From positions 1 through 41,824 of IMG/VR virus record IMGVR_UViG_3300037504_000736: DNA of 41,824 bases; one strand, written 5' to 3'. Made by a program: the position numbers and the translations under genes. The notes under the pieces are model-generated. The model was not told the origin of the DNA. It was given only the letters and a program-made list of their open reading frames with translations, and searched no databases. Source of the DNA: a virus. Of the stretch, positions 24,110-30,988 are shown piece after piece; positions within the stretch are counted from its first letter, which is position 1, and each line of letters starts with the position of its first letter.

Positions 24110-24166
24110 GGAGGGGCATCGCCCCTCCGCCGGATAGACTCCGGTACCCGGCAATGTCGCCGGGTA
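24110..24166 (+). promoter_or_regulatory. tandem hairpins between two small early genes
   Basis: GGAGGGGC/GCCCCTCC (24110-24117, 24121-24128) with a 3-base loop, then TACCCGGC/GCCGGGTA (24145-24152, 24159-24166) with a 6-base loop. Two copies of AGGCGTGCG flank the pair (24101-24109 and 24166-24174). The hairpins sit upstream of the next gene's GGGAG and may moderate its translation or terminate the upstream message. Confidence 0.45.
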
Positions 24167-24188
24167 GGCGTGCGAGGGAGACACGAAA

Positions 24189-24428
24189 ATGCGGATTAGG
24201 ACAACATACACCGCTTATTGGCTGGATGAGATCACCGACGACTACCCGCCCGAATGCTTTAAGGAGCGATCGCTGGGCGGATTCGAAACGCTCGAAGAGG
24301 CCCTGCGGTTTGCGCGGGCAAAGGATCTCGACGGAGAGGGGCGGGCAGTTGAGATGGAGGAGCGCCGGGACTGCGCTGGCACTTATTGGATGCCCGTCGA
24401 CTGGTATTACTGCGAAGGCAATAGATGA
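24189..24428 (+). CDS. hypothetical early protein, 79 aa
   Basis: A 79-residue acidic protein from ATG 24189 with GGGAG upstream. It reads MRIRTTYTAYWLDEITDDYPP and ends YWMPVDWYYCEGNR, so it is tyrosine- and tryptophan-rich. No family is recognised. It lies in the early operon between two other small acidic proteins and could be a DNA-mimic or host-interaction protein, but nothing in the sequence shows it. Confidence 0.6.
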   Translation: MRIRTTYTAYWLDEITDDYPPECFKERSLGGFETLEEALRFARAKDLDGEGRAVEMEERRDCAGTYWMPVDWYYCEGNR

Positions 24429-24470
24429 AGTAATTGATGGTGGAGTAGTCAAGGACTGGAGGAGTGGACG

Positions 24471-24767
24471 ATGAGTTGGGAAAGCATAACGCCCGAAGAC
24501 GCGGTTGAGCTTTTGAATGATGCACTGATATGTGACAGAGACGCGATATCACGTCTGGTACAGAAGCGTATATCGTGTACTCATGGGCTGGCAGACCACC
24601 CGACTATCCAGTGCAGGGAGACGCAAGCACGTAGGTTTTCTGTGGGCGTACTAGGGATTATCAATGGTTTGTTCGGGGTGGATAGTCGCGGTTATGCCCC
24701 CATCACTGCTGTCTATGACGATGACGGCGGGCTGGTCGAGTTTAGATTGACGGCGCAGTCGGAGTAG
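24471..24767 (+). CDS. conserved-looking small phage protein, 98 aa
   Basis: A 98-residue protein from ATG 24471 with GGAG upstream. The motifs EDAVELLNDALICDRDAISRL and ADHPTIQC, then GVLGIINGLFGVDSRGYAPI and a DDDGGLVEF tail, resemble a small family I remember from many phage genomes with unknown function. The gene is lower in GC than its neighbours. It precedes the Cro-sized HTH gene by two bases, so it is probably co-transcribed. Confidence 0.65.
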   Translation: MSWESITPEDAVELLNDALICDRDAISRLVQKRISCTHGLADHPTIQCRETQARRFSVGVLGIINGLFGVDSRGYAPITAVYDDDGGLVEFRLTAQSE

Positions 24768-24769
24768 TC

Positions 24770-24955
24770 ATGGACGGGAATTATTTACGCAGACAGCGCA
24801 AACGGCTCGGATGGACGCAGACGGAGATGGCCGACGCGCTCGGCCTCTCCCTGCGATCCATGCAGCGCTACGAGTCGGCGGACGAGGTACCGCGGCATAT
24901 TGCATTGGCGGTGCGGTATATTGTGGAGCAGTCGTTACGGACGCGGGACAGCTGA
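24770..24955 (+). CDS. small HTH (XRE/Cro-like) protein
   Basis: A 61-residue protein that is almost entirely one helix-turn-helix domain: LRRQRKRLGWTQTEMADALG, then LSLRSMQRYESADEVPRHIA. Size and content match Cro-type repressors. It is encoded rightward, facing the leftward repressor operon (24972-27090), so its gene ends where that operon ends. It may bind the same operators as the repressor, for example the palindrome at 23726-23746, but this cannot be shown here. Confidence 0.7.
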   Translation: MDGNYLRRQRKRLGWTQTEMADALGLSLRSMQRYESADEVPRHIALAVRYIVEQSLRTRDS

Positions 24956-24971
24956 GCCATGCCGTGACCGG

Positions 24972-25460
24972 TCAGTCGGCCTCTGATAGCTGGAGTTGGT
25001 TGGCGTATTTGCTGGGTTCGTTGTATTGCCAGAGGCGGGCGTGGCCTTCGGCGATCAGGTGTTTTTGGACGAGCGTGTTGTCGGCCCATAGGTAGGCGAC
25101 CAGGCGGCCGTAGCTGTCGCGAGACTCGACGTGGTGTTCGTATTCGATGGTGAGGTCGCGGCCCTGGCAGATATCCTGCAGGGCGTCTCTGGCCGCCTTC
25201 CAGCCTTCCTGGCCGCGTTCGGCGGCGTTGATCGCCCGCAGGCGCAGTTTCTCTTCTTTGCCGTTTTTGGCGACCACGATGGTGTCGCCGTCGATCACGC
25301 GCAGCAGACGGACCGGGATGCGCTGAGGCTGGTCCCGGCCGGCCGGTTGTTCGTCGTCGGGTGGATTCTTGCGCTCGTCGCGGACAGTGACGTCGGCGGT
25401 CATGCTGCAGGCGGACAGGCATAGCAGCATCAGGGCGAATGGCGTGGCAATGCGGGTCAT
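24972..25460 (-). CDS. staphylococcal-nuclease-like lipoprotein
   Basis: A 162-residue predicted lipoprotein: signal MTRIATPFALMLLCLSACS with lipobox LSAC and acylated Cys18, then a thermonuclease (SNase) domain. Visible SNase features are VIDGDT (Asp57, Asp59), Arg73 in RLRAINAAE, Glu81 and Arg119 in RDSYGRLVAY. The Asp-Thr after the Arg strand, used for calcium binding in staphylococcal nuclease, is Asn78-Ala79, so metal use may differ. It overlaps the upstream membrane gene by four bases (ATGA) and is thus last in the repressor operon. A surface-anchored nuclease made in the lysogen could degrade incoming DNA. Confidence 0.82.
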   Translation of the reverse strand: MTRIATPFALMLLCLSACSMTADVTVRDERKNPPDDEQPAGRDQPQRIPVRLLRVIDGDTIVVAKNGKEEKLRLRAINAAERGQEGWKAARDALQDICQGRDLTIEYEHHVESRDSYGRLVAYLWADNTLVQKHLIAEGHARLWQYNEPSKYANQLQLSEAD

Positions 25461-26068
25461 GGTGTGGTGGCCTTGGTCAAAATGCGAGTGTCGCCGCGGG
25501 CGTCGCGCAGTTCCAAAACACCCGCCTTGTCAGTGCGGATCGAGGCGCTGCCGTTCTGAACGCTGTTGGTGTACGCCATTGGCTGCACGCTGACGTCAGC
25601 CTGGTCGGGATTGGCAGAAAGTATTACCTGGTGGCCGCTGTCGTCCGCGCGCCACCCGCGGATCCAGACGCTGGTGTGATCGCCCTGGATTCCGGTTTTC
25701 AGGATGATGGCGTCCTTGCCGCTTGCGGACCGGACGACGAGTCTTCGGACCGCCAGTTCAGGCCGACGCATGATCGCGTCGGCCACGGCCTGATCGAAGT
25801 CGTTGTCGGCCGCCGCGTTAATAATGTCGGCGTGTTGGTTGATGATGTCGGCCAGTTCGTTGTGCCTGCGGTCCAACTCTCGCTCCAGCCGGTTGAGCTT
25901 GCTTTGTTGGGCGACGACAATCAGCAGCGTGCAAGCAAAGATGGCAACGAGGCCAATCCAAAGTGCGCGCAGCCGGCTGCGTGTTTCCGCGGGCGCGTCT
26001 TGGTCGCGCAGGCCCTCCAGTTCTGCCTCCTGCCGCTTGAGTCGGTTGAGGGCTTCGACGGCGTCCAT
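25457..26068 (-). CDS. membrane-anchored coiled-coil protein in the repressor operon
   Basis: A 203-residue protein from ATG 26068 (overlapping the repressor stop, ATGA). An N-terminal charged helix (1-30) precedes one transmembrane helix (about 35-53, ALWIGLVAIFACTLLIVV), a coiled coil (SKLNRLERELDRRHNELADI, about 57-85) and a C-terminal beta-rich domain with strands GKDAIILKTG, TSVWIRGW and GVLELRDARGD. Probably an inner-membrane protein with a periplasmic or cytoplasmic beta domain. Being tied to the repressor and the nuclease suggests a lysogenic conversion or exclusion role, by inference. Confidence 0.68.
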   Translation of the reverse strand: MDAVEALNRLKRQEAELEGLRDQDAPAETRSRLRALWIGLVAIFACTLLIVVAQQSKLNRLERELDRRHNELADIINQHADIINAAADNDFDQAVADAIMRRPELAVRRLVVRSASGKDAIILKTGIQGDHTSVWIRGWRADDSGHQVILSANPDQADVSVQPMAYTNSVQNGSASIRTDKAGVLELRDARGDTRILTKATTP

Positions 26069-27090
26069 CAGGCGTTCCCGGTGATGTGGGCGACGTGTTT
26101 GGGGTCGTAGATGGTGGCGACGACCTCGTGGTATTTCGCCTGGGACAGGTCGGTGGCGGGGTCGGCGGGCCACTCGGTGCGGTCCGCGATGTTTTCCAGT
26201 TGGTCGGTTTCGTCGCGCCGGCGTTTAAAGTAGGCCGAACCGTCGGGCAGGACGACCAGGACCAGGGCGTTGGCCGGCAGCAGCTCGATACGCGAAACGG
26301 GCGTGTGCCGCGCTTCCACGTACTGCCCCGGCCAGGCGAGGTCGCCGGCGCTGAGGCCGACGATTTGGCAGATGATGGTGGTGCGTCCGTGTGCCGTGCC
26401 GATCACGACCAGTTCCCCCGTATTCACGGCTGAGGCTGCGGCCTTGGCCGCCACAAGCTCGGATCGGTGCCGCACCACCGGTCCGAGCCGAAGTACCTCT
26501 GTCGCATTTTTCGCAACCGGTGTCAAGGGTTTTGCGGGAACGTTGTTTGGGTCGTGTTTGGGGTATGCTGCATGTTGTGGTTCAGCAGCGGGGAGACTGC
26601 CCTTGCTGGTGGTGCTGTGGATTTCGCGCACCTGGAAGTCGGGGCCGGATTTTTCGGCGGATTGTGCTTGCCGGTCGAACACCTCGGCAATGCGCGCGCG
26701 CAGGTCCTGCACGGCTTTCCCGTATCCGTCTTCGTAAGTCCCTACTGTGTCAGGACTTACGGCATCCAACTGGTGCACGGAAACGCGCAGCACCCGCCAT
26801 ATTGCGAGCAGTTGGGAGGCGTTTGGCTGGCGTATCCCTTTCTCCCAGTGGCTGACGGTTTGAGGTTTTTCGCCAATTTGGGATGCAAGCTGCTGTTGCG
26901 TTAAGTCCTTGTCATTTCTGGACTTACGGATCAGGGCGCCCAACTCACGCAGGTCAAGTCTACGCTCCGTAGAAGTTTTGTCTTGCGATTCAACGCTACG
27001 TTGAGTATGGTGCTGAACATCGTCAGCACCTCGTTCCTGGGGAGGTTTCCGTGACTGATCGTCTGCGTTGGGCTTCTTCTTCTTGGCCAC
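26068..27090 (-). CDS. XRE-type transcriptional regulator, probable prophage repressor
   Basis: A 340-residue protein if started at GTG 27090 (VAKKKKPNADDQ...). An HTH domain lies at about 48-101 (LRELGALIRKSRNDKDLTQQ, IGEKPQTVSHWEKGIRQPNA), then a Ser/Pro/His-rich linker, then a C-terminal beta-rich half with SRIELLPANALVLVVLPDGS. The second half has the size of a CI-type dimerisation/autoprotease domain, but I do not see the clear S24 Ser/Lys pair. It may be a non-cleavable repressor or one controlled another way. The start is uncertain; an ATG at 27237 would overlap the divergent gene's start. It is the first gene of the leftward operon. Confidence 0.65.
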   Translation of the reverse strand: MAKKKKPNADDQSRKPPQERGADDVQHHTQRSVESQDKTSTERRLDLRELGALIRKSRNDKDLTQQQLASQIGEKPQTVSHWEKGIRQPNASQLLAIWRVLRVSVHQLDAVSPDTVGTYEDGYGKAVQDLRARIAEVFDRQAQSAEKSGPDFQVREIHSTTSKGSLPAAEPQHAAYPKHDPNNVPAKPLTPVAKNATEVLRLGPVVRHRSELVAAKAAASAVNTGELVVIGTAHGRTTIICQIVGLSAGDLAWPGQYVEARHTPVSRIELLPANALVLVVLPDGSAYFKRRRDETDQLENIADRTEWPADPATDLSQAKYHEVVATIYDPKHVAHITGNA

Positions 27091-27129
27091 GATGCCGACG
27101 TTCTCGCCGAGCCCCTGATCTCTACCGCA

Positions 27130-27184
27130 CAGGAGAGGTGCTGACGACCCTTCTCCTGCCTCCCGGTGAGGTCGGGGGCTTTTT
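27130..27184 (+). terminator. two adjacent hairpins ending in a T-run, in the repressor/early divergent gap
   Basis: CAGGAGA (27130-27136) pairs with TCTCCTG (27152-27158). Immediately after, GCCTCCCG (27158-27165) pairs with CGGGGGC (27173-27179) with one bulged T and a 7-base loop, followed by TTTTT (27180-27184). The second hairpin is terminator-like for rightward transcription. Because no rightward gene lies just upstream, it might end a small RNA or attenuate read-through into the early operon. Confidence 0.45.
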
Positions 27185-27193
27185 ACAGTCCGT

Positions 27194-27208
27194 GCAAGTG
27201 TAGCTTGC
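27194..27208. promoter_or_regulatory. operator-like palindrome GCAAG-5-CTTGC
   Basis: GCAAG (27194-27198), TGTAG, CTTGC (27204-27208), with a further GCAAG at 27222-27226, lies between the divergent repressor and early genes. A small repressor could bind here; no promoter hexamers are convincing. Confidence 0.3.
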
Positions 27209-27235
27209 GCGCATGCCGTTGGCAAGGGGGTCGTC

Positions 27236-28009
27236 ATGGGATCAGCTCCGAATCAGGGAAAGACGCAAGGCGCTGCTGAGGCGCAGCGTGCGGCGGACCA
27301 GGGGGCGCAGGACCCGCGCGAGGGGTCGTATGCGCTGCTGTCGTGGGAGGACTGGCGGGAGGTGGTGACGATGCTGCTGAGCATCCAGTCGCATCTGCCG
27401 GTGTGTCATCCGCGGTGGGACGAACACGGGTTCAGGCTGGCGTACCAGTACAGCCGCGAGGAGCACGAGACGGTCAGCGGGCAGCTGTTCGCGGCGCTGG
27501 AGCGGCTGCGGGTGATTTGGGGCAGCGGGCGCGCGCACTACGCGGATCTGGCGGCGGAGCCGGAACACGTGGTGGTGGAGCGTGGGGATCTGGCGCGGCT
27601 GCGGGAGCAGATGGCGGCGGCCACAGCCGACCTCGAGGAGCAACTGAAGATTGAGAAAGAGGCGCTGGGCCGAGCGATAATAGCGCTGCGGTTTGAAAAA
27701 GATGCGCGGGTCCGAGCGGTGGTTCAGCGCAACGAAGCGTTGGCTGAGCGGGATCGTTTGCGCAAGGAGAAAGCGGAGCTGGAGTCGCTGATGGACTGGT
27801 GGCGCGCCGCAACCAGCGACGCGGTGCTGGAGGATTGTACCGCGGGCGAGGCGGTCACGGCCGGTCAGGTCGTGTACCTCAAGACCAGCGATCAGAAGTA
27901 CTGGCTCGCACAGGCGGATGACGTCGACAACGACACCGTGCGCGGTATTGCCCTACACGATGCAGCGGCGAACCAATCGCTGACCATTCAGCGCGAGAGC
28001 GAGGGCTAA
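27236..28009 (+). CDS. early coiled-coil protein with a virion-type C-terminal domain
   Basis: A 257-residue protein from ATG 27236 with AAGGGGG upstream. An N-terminal region with WEDWREVVTMLLSIQSHLPV and a long coiled coil (about 115-190, LREQMAAATADLEEQLKIEK, then DRLRKEKAELESLMDW) is followed by a 55-residue beta-rich tail (CTAGEAVTAGQVVYLKTS, then VRGIALHDAAANQSLTI). That tail resembles a domain from phage capsid decoration or fibre proteins, which is odd for an early-region gene. Rightward, likely first gene of the early operon; the function is unknown. Confidence 0.6.
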   Translation: MGSAPNQGKTQGAAEAQRAADQGAQDPREGSYALLSWEDWREVVTMLLSIQSHLPVCHPRWDEHGFRLAYQYSREEHETVSGQLFAALERLRVIWGSGRAHYADLAAEPEHVVVERGDLARLREQMAAATADLEEQLKIEKEALGRAIIALRFEKDARVRAVVQRNEALAERDRLRKEKAELESLMDWWRAATSDAVLEDCTAGEAVTAGQVVYLKTSDQKYWLAQADDVDNDTVRGIALHDAAANQSLTIQRESEG

Positions 28010-28012
28010 GCG

Positions 28013-28327
28013 GTGCTGGTGGTCGAATTCTTTGGGTGCGTGTGGGATCCGGAGTCCGGGCGGTGGCGTGATGCCGATGGCCGGGACCTGGGCCCGGTGG
28101 CGCCGGCGCACGCCGGCGAGTCGGAGCTGTGGGTGTTGTGTGTCGCCGACGAGAGTGCGGCGCGCAACCAGGTGCGGCTGACGGCCTGCATTGCGCGCGC
28201 ACGCAAACACCGCGCGGCGGGGCTGGGCGATCCGCAGCAGCGGCGCGCGGCAGCGGGTGATGTGGCGTGGGATCCGGTGGACGAGGCCTGGGTCGAGGTG
28301 GAGTCGTCGGCGGTGTTGGTGGGTTGA
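28013..28327 (+). CDS. hypothetical protein, 104 aa
   Basis: A 104-residue protein starting GTG 28013, three bases after the upstream stop. WDPESGRWRDADGRDLGPV and ARKHRAAGLGDPQQRRAAAG are the most distinctive segments; the C-terminus has AWDPVDEAWVEVESS. No family is recognised. It is a probable member of the early operon. Confidence 0.5.
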   Translation: MLVVEFFGCVWDPESGRWRDADGRDLGPVAPAHAGESELWVLCVADESAARNQVRLTACIARARKHRAAGLGDPQQRRAAAGDVAWDPVDEAWVEVESSAVLVG

Positions 28328-28379
28328 CTGGGGGCGCATCGGTAAGCGGGCTCCGTGGTGGCTGAGTGCAGGATACGAC

Positions 28380-28433
28380 GGATGCAGCGAAGGACGTGCT
28401 GACAAAACACGATTGGGTGCATGCATAGGGATG
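28380..28433 (+). pseudogene. 54-bp copy of the end of the 30663-30941 gene
   Basis: This segment matches 30893-30946 with one mismatch (A/G at 28425). In the corresponding frame it still reads DAAKDVLTKHDWVHA followed by a stop, the exact C-terminus of the downstream gene. No matching body lies upstream, so it is a fragment rather than a gene. It ends twelve bases before the ASCH gene. Confidence 0.75.
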
Positions 28434-28444
28434 GAGGGGTTGGG

Positions 28445-29017
28445 ATGCCGCGGTTGATGTCGTTCGCGTTGACTACTGAGCAGTTTTTGGACGGGTCGAA
28501 GACGGTGACCCGGCGGCTGGGGTGGCGGAATTTGAAGCCCGGCGAATTGCTCGTGGGCGTGCGCAAGGCGATGGGGCTGCGCAAGGGGGAGCGGCCGGAG
28601 GTGCTGGGGTTGATCCGCGTGCGGTCCAACACGTCGGAGTGCCTGAACCAGATTACGGCGGCGGATGTGGAACGCGAGGGATTCCCGGACATGGCGCCGT
28701 TGCACGGACGGCCGTTCGTGGAGCGTGCGGACCGCGGGTTCATTCAGGTGGATGGCCAGGCGTACGCGGCGCAGGTCGAAGCGCGCTGGGTGGGCAACTG
28801 GTGCTGGGACGGGTACCGCATGCCGGAGCTCGAGGCATTCTTTCTGTTGTGTGACGTCGCGCGATCGGGCCATTGGGTGCTGGAATCGGGCACGGAGACG
28901 GCGTGGCGGTTTTGGCAGGCGGCGCAGGGCAAGGGGAGTAGCGATGGCGGAAGAGACGGCGGGGTATTCGGGGCGGCAGGTGGAGACGTGGACGCAGGTC
29001 ATGGCGGGGTTGCGTGA
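28445..29017 (+). CDS. ASCH-domain-like protein
   Basis: A 190-residue protein from ATG 28445 with GGAGGGG upstream. The opening MPRLMSFALTTEQFLDGSKT, with VTRRLGWRNLKPGELLVGVRK and then LGLIRVRSNTSECLNQIT and EREGFPDM, matches phage ASCH/PUA-like proteins thought to bind RNA or modified nucleobases. The last 30 or so residues (SSDGGRDGGVFGAAGGDVD) are read from the 175-bp duplicated segment, so this gene's tail may be a by-product of the duplication. Confidence 0.75.
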   Translation: MPRLMSFALTTEQFLDGSKTVTRRLGWRNLKPGELLVGVRKAMGLRKGERPEVLGLIRVRSNTSECLNQITAADVEREGFPDMAPLHGRPFVERADRGFIQVDGQAYAAQVEARWVGNWCWDGYRMPELEAFFLLCDVARSGHWVLESGTETAWRFWQAAQGKGSSDGGRDGGVFGAAGGDVDAGHGGVA

Positions 29018-29097
29018 CCTGGTGGATCGGGCGCGGGAGGAAGGGCGCCGCGAGGGGGTGCAGCGCGGGTATGCGTTGTGCAAGGCGGATGCGGCGG
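28923..29097 (+). repeat. 175-bp duplication, copy 1
   Basis: Matches 32116-32290 at a constant offset of 3193 with only three mismatches seen by hand. It contains the ribosome-binding site (AAGGGGAG), the start and the first 50 or so codons of a small gene. The two copies continue into unrelated sequence. Recent duplication or gene conversion is likely. Confidence 0.85.
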
Positions 29098-29156
29098 TGG
29101 ACTGCCGGGCGTGCGGCGGGGTGCTGCTGCCGGCGGGGTGGAAACAACAAACATAG
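28944..29156 (+). CDS. duplicated small protein, copy 1 (70 aa)
   Basis: A 70-residue protein, MAEETAGYSGRQVETWTQVM..., helical and charged, with a C-x2-C pair near the end (CRACGGVLLPAGW). Its first 50 or so residues are nearly identical to the protein at 32137; the C-termini differ (zinc-ribbon-like here, longer there). It overlaps the end of the ASCH gene in another frame. Nothing is known of its function; the duplicated N-terminus may be an interaction module. Confidence 0.6.
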   Translation: MAEETAGYSGRQVETWTQVMAGLRDLVDRAREEGRREGVQRGYALCKADAAVDCRACGGVLLPAGWKQQT

Positions 29157-29169
29157 AGGAGCAAAGACA

Positions 29170-29952
29170 ATGCCAGAAACAGTAAGGTTGGAACCGCCGC
29201 AGATGGAAGGCGATGTCAATAAGCTGCACCGGCTCGTGTGCCAGCAAGTCGAGGCCTTGATGGCGGACATGGAGTTTCTACGTGGCCCGCATGTGCGAGT
29301 GAGCTCCCCCGAAGAGTACTGGGGACCTCTGGTGGTTTGTCTGTGTGGGTCCACCCGCTATATCGACGTCCATGCGCTGGTCAAGTGGGAACTGGAAAAG
29401 CGCGGGGTTATCGCACTGATGTGTTCCTATCTGCCCGGCTGGTATGCCGAGGTTGCTGGATTTAGGGGATGCAGCCACTTTGCCGACCAGGCCGGTTTGC
29501 GCCAACGCCATGACGAGCTCCACATGCGCAAGATCGACCTGGCCGACGCCGTTGTGGTGATCAACCACCAGGGATACATCGGCGAATCAACGGCGGCGGA
29601 GATCCAGCACGCCAAGCACCGCAAGCGTCGCGTTTTTTACCTTGAAGACACCCTGATCGAACTGGAACCGCTCACGTACCAGACCGAGCGGCGCGTCTAC
29701 AACGTCACGGACGACGATGTGGAAGCGTGGTACATCGCAGACAGCCGCGAGCAGGCCGCCCAGCGGGCGGACGAGGATAACAACTATTGGGGGCTGCCGG
29801 AGGAGCGGGAAAGCGTGCTGCGAGTCTGCTGCCTGCCTCCCGACAAGATGCTGACCATTACCGACGACGGCGGAGACACAAATCGGCGGGCGCCGGCAGC
29901 GTGGTGGGCGCGTGAGCGTGAATCTGGCCCGCTGGGATATTCGGAGTACTGA
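29170..29952 (+). CDS. nucleoside 2-deoxyribosyltransferase-like protein
   Basis: A 260-residue protein from ATG 29170 with GAGGAG upstream. The core is a deoxyribosyltransferase/DUF4406-type Rossmann-like fold: VVCLCGSTRY (55-64), WELEKRGVIALM, then KIDLADAVVVINHQGYIGES (121-140) with the GES-T motif and EIQHA. Such proteins cleave or transfer the glycosidic bond of nucleosides; phage relatives may alter nucleotide pools or counter host defences. The C-terminal 90 residues are extra and unrecognised (VEAWYIADSREQAAQRADED). Confidence 0.78.
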   Translation: MPETVRLEPPQMEGDVNKLHRLVCQQVEALMADMEFLRGPHVRVSSPEEYWGPLVVCLCGSTRYIDVHALVKWELEKRGVIALMCSYLPGWYAEVAGFRGCSHFADQAGLRQRHDELHMRKIDLADAVVVINHQGYIGESTAAEIQHAKHRKRRVFYLEDTLIELEPLTYQTERRVYNVTDDDVEAWYIADSREQAAQRADEDNNYWGLPEERESVLRVCCLPPDKMLTITDDGGDTNRRAPAAWWARERESGPLGYSEY

Positions 29953-29975
29953 GGCGAGTCGGGGGGGGCTACACG

Positions 29976-30596
29976 ATGGGAAATGCGACGGCGGCGGCAC
30001 AACCTGTGCCGATCGAGGTGACGGCGTGGAAATGCGGTCGGTGCGGCAGAATATTCGGCGGCGATGCGCAGAATGCGTGTCGTTTGGCCCAGCGCTGCTG
30101 CGCGACCTACGACTGCGCAATCTGCGGCACCACGCAGCGGGTGATGGGCATCACCGACGAGCTGTGGCACGAGGGACTCTGCCTCCGCTGCAGCTACGAT
30201 CGTCGCGAGCGGGAGCGGTGGCTCGCTGCGGAAAAGACCACATCGCCTAAGCATGGGTGGATATGCATCGGGGACCAGTTTTACGCGGACATCGACTACG
30301 CTGTCGACGCGATCATTGTCGAGCACGACGGCGACGTGCGGGAGTTGCCGGAGATGGAGTTTTGGGCCTGGGAGTGCGAACCGCGACTCATTGCGTTCGA
30401 CCTGCAGGCAGAGTTGGTGGAGCGGGTCTACGACCAGTGCGAGGACCAGGTGGACCGCATCCCGCCAGCGCCGATTGCGCAGGCACAGACGCTGATAGAC
30501 GAGGCGCTGTCGGATCTGGGGTACTGGGTACCGGGCACGCGGGCAGTGGACGTGCGCGAGGCTCTGCGGGATGCAGTGGAGGGCATGCAGCAGTGA
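29976..30596 (+). CDS. zinc-ribbon protein, 206 aa, hypothetical
   Basis: A 206-residue protein from ATG 29976 with purine-rich GGGGGG upstream. The N-terminal half has several C-x2-C pairs (WKCGRCGRIF, DCAICGTTQR, LCLRCSYDR), so two zinc ribbons are likely. The C-terminal half is acidic with EMEFWAWECEPRLIAFDLQA, and ends with a helical PAPIAQAQTLIDEALSDLG. No enzyme is recognised. It lies in the early operon next to the deoxyribosyltransferase. Confidence 0.65.
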   Translation: MGNATAAAQPVPIEVTAWKCGRCGRIFGGDAQNACRLAQRCCATYDCAICGTTQRVMGITDELWHEGLCLRCSYDRRERERWLAAEKTTSPKHGWICIGDQFYADIDYAVDAIIVEHDGDVRELPEMEFWAWECEPRLIAFDLQAELVERVYDQCEDQVDRIPPAPIAQAQTLIDEALSDLGYWVPGTRAVDVREALRDAVEGMQQ

Positions 30597-30685
30597 GCAA
30601 GCGCTATCGGCGGACGGATCCGGACCTGATCAACCAGCTGGCATTTGCGGCGCTGAGCGACGATGCGCAGCTGCTGTTCTGGTAA
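30593..30685 (+). CDS. micro-protein, 30 aa
   Basis: A 30-residue frame from GTG 30593 in GTGA overlap with the previous stop, with GGAGGG upstream. MSKRYRRTDPDLINQLAFAA has a basic start and a helical C-terminus ending in LLFW. It is too short to classify; the translational coupling makes it plausible. Confidence 0.4.
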   Translation: MSKRYRRTDPDLINQLAFAALSDDAQLLFW

Positions 30686-30941
30686 GTGTGGTCGCATCCG
30701 ATCGCATCGGCAAGAGCATCGCGCCAACCTTCAGGTCCGATGGCGTTCTCAGTGTGCTACGGCGACTGAGTACGAGCGGCTGTACGGCGAGATGCGCAAG
30801 TGGTGGTTGGACGCATGCGAGAAGTTGCGCCATCAGTTGCGTAGAGCGGATCGATGGGAGGCGATTGCGTTGGCGGAGATTAACCACTCGGTGGATGCAG
30901 CGAAGGACGTGCTGACAAAACACGATTGGGTGCATGCGTAG
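30663..30941 (+). CDS. small basic protein, 92 aa, source of the 54-bp duplicated tail
   Basis: A 92-residue frame from ATG 30663, overlapping the micro-protein by 23 bases. The N-terminus (CSGKCGRIRSHRQEH) is basic and Cys-containing. The C-terminus (EYERLYGEMRKWWLDACEKL, then HSVDAAKDVLTKHDWVHA) looks like a true helical domain. No ribosome-binding site is obvious before 30663, so the true start may be within the frame or the gene may have a frameshift from 30593. Its 3' end is duplicated at 28380-28433. Confidence 0.45.
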   Translation: MRSCCSGKCGRIRSHRQEHRANLQVRWRSQCATATEYERLYGEMRKWWLDACEKLRHQLRRADRWEAIALAEINHSVDAAKDVLTKHDWVHA

Positions 30942-30946
30942 GGATG
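30893..30946 (+). repeat. 54-bp duplication, copy 2 (in gene)
   Basis: This matches 28380-28433 with one mismatch, at offset 2513. It encodes the last residues of the 92-aa gene plus the stop and a few following bases, and lies 15 bases before the AGCAGGGGTTTAG motif. Confidence 0.75.
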
Positions 30947-30960
30947 CCAACGGCGCGACG

Positions 30961-30973
30961 AGCAGGGGTTTAG
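30961..30973 (+). repeat. copy 3 of the AGYAGGGGTTTAG motif
   Basis: AGCAGGGGTTTAG lies 15 bases before the ATG of the Gp37-like gene. See copies at 3001 and 23434. Confidence 0.55.
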
Positions 30974-30988
30974 TACACGGAGAAGAGC

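Noticed and set aside
27091-27237. Repressor start at ATG 27237
   Set aside because: It would overlap the start of the rightward gene and read through the hairpin region with a Pro/Ala/Ser-rich N-terminus unlike a repressor.
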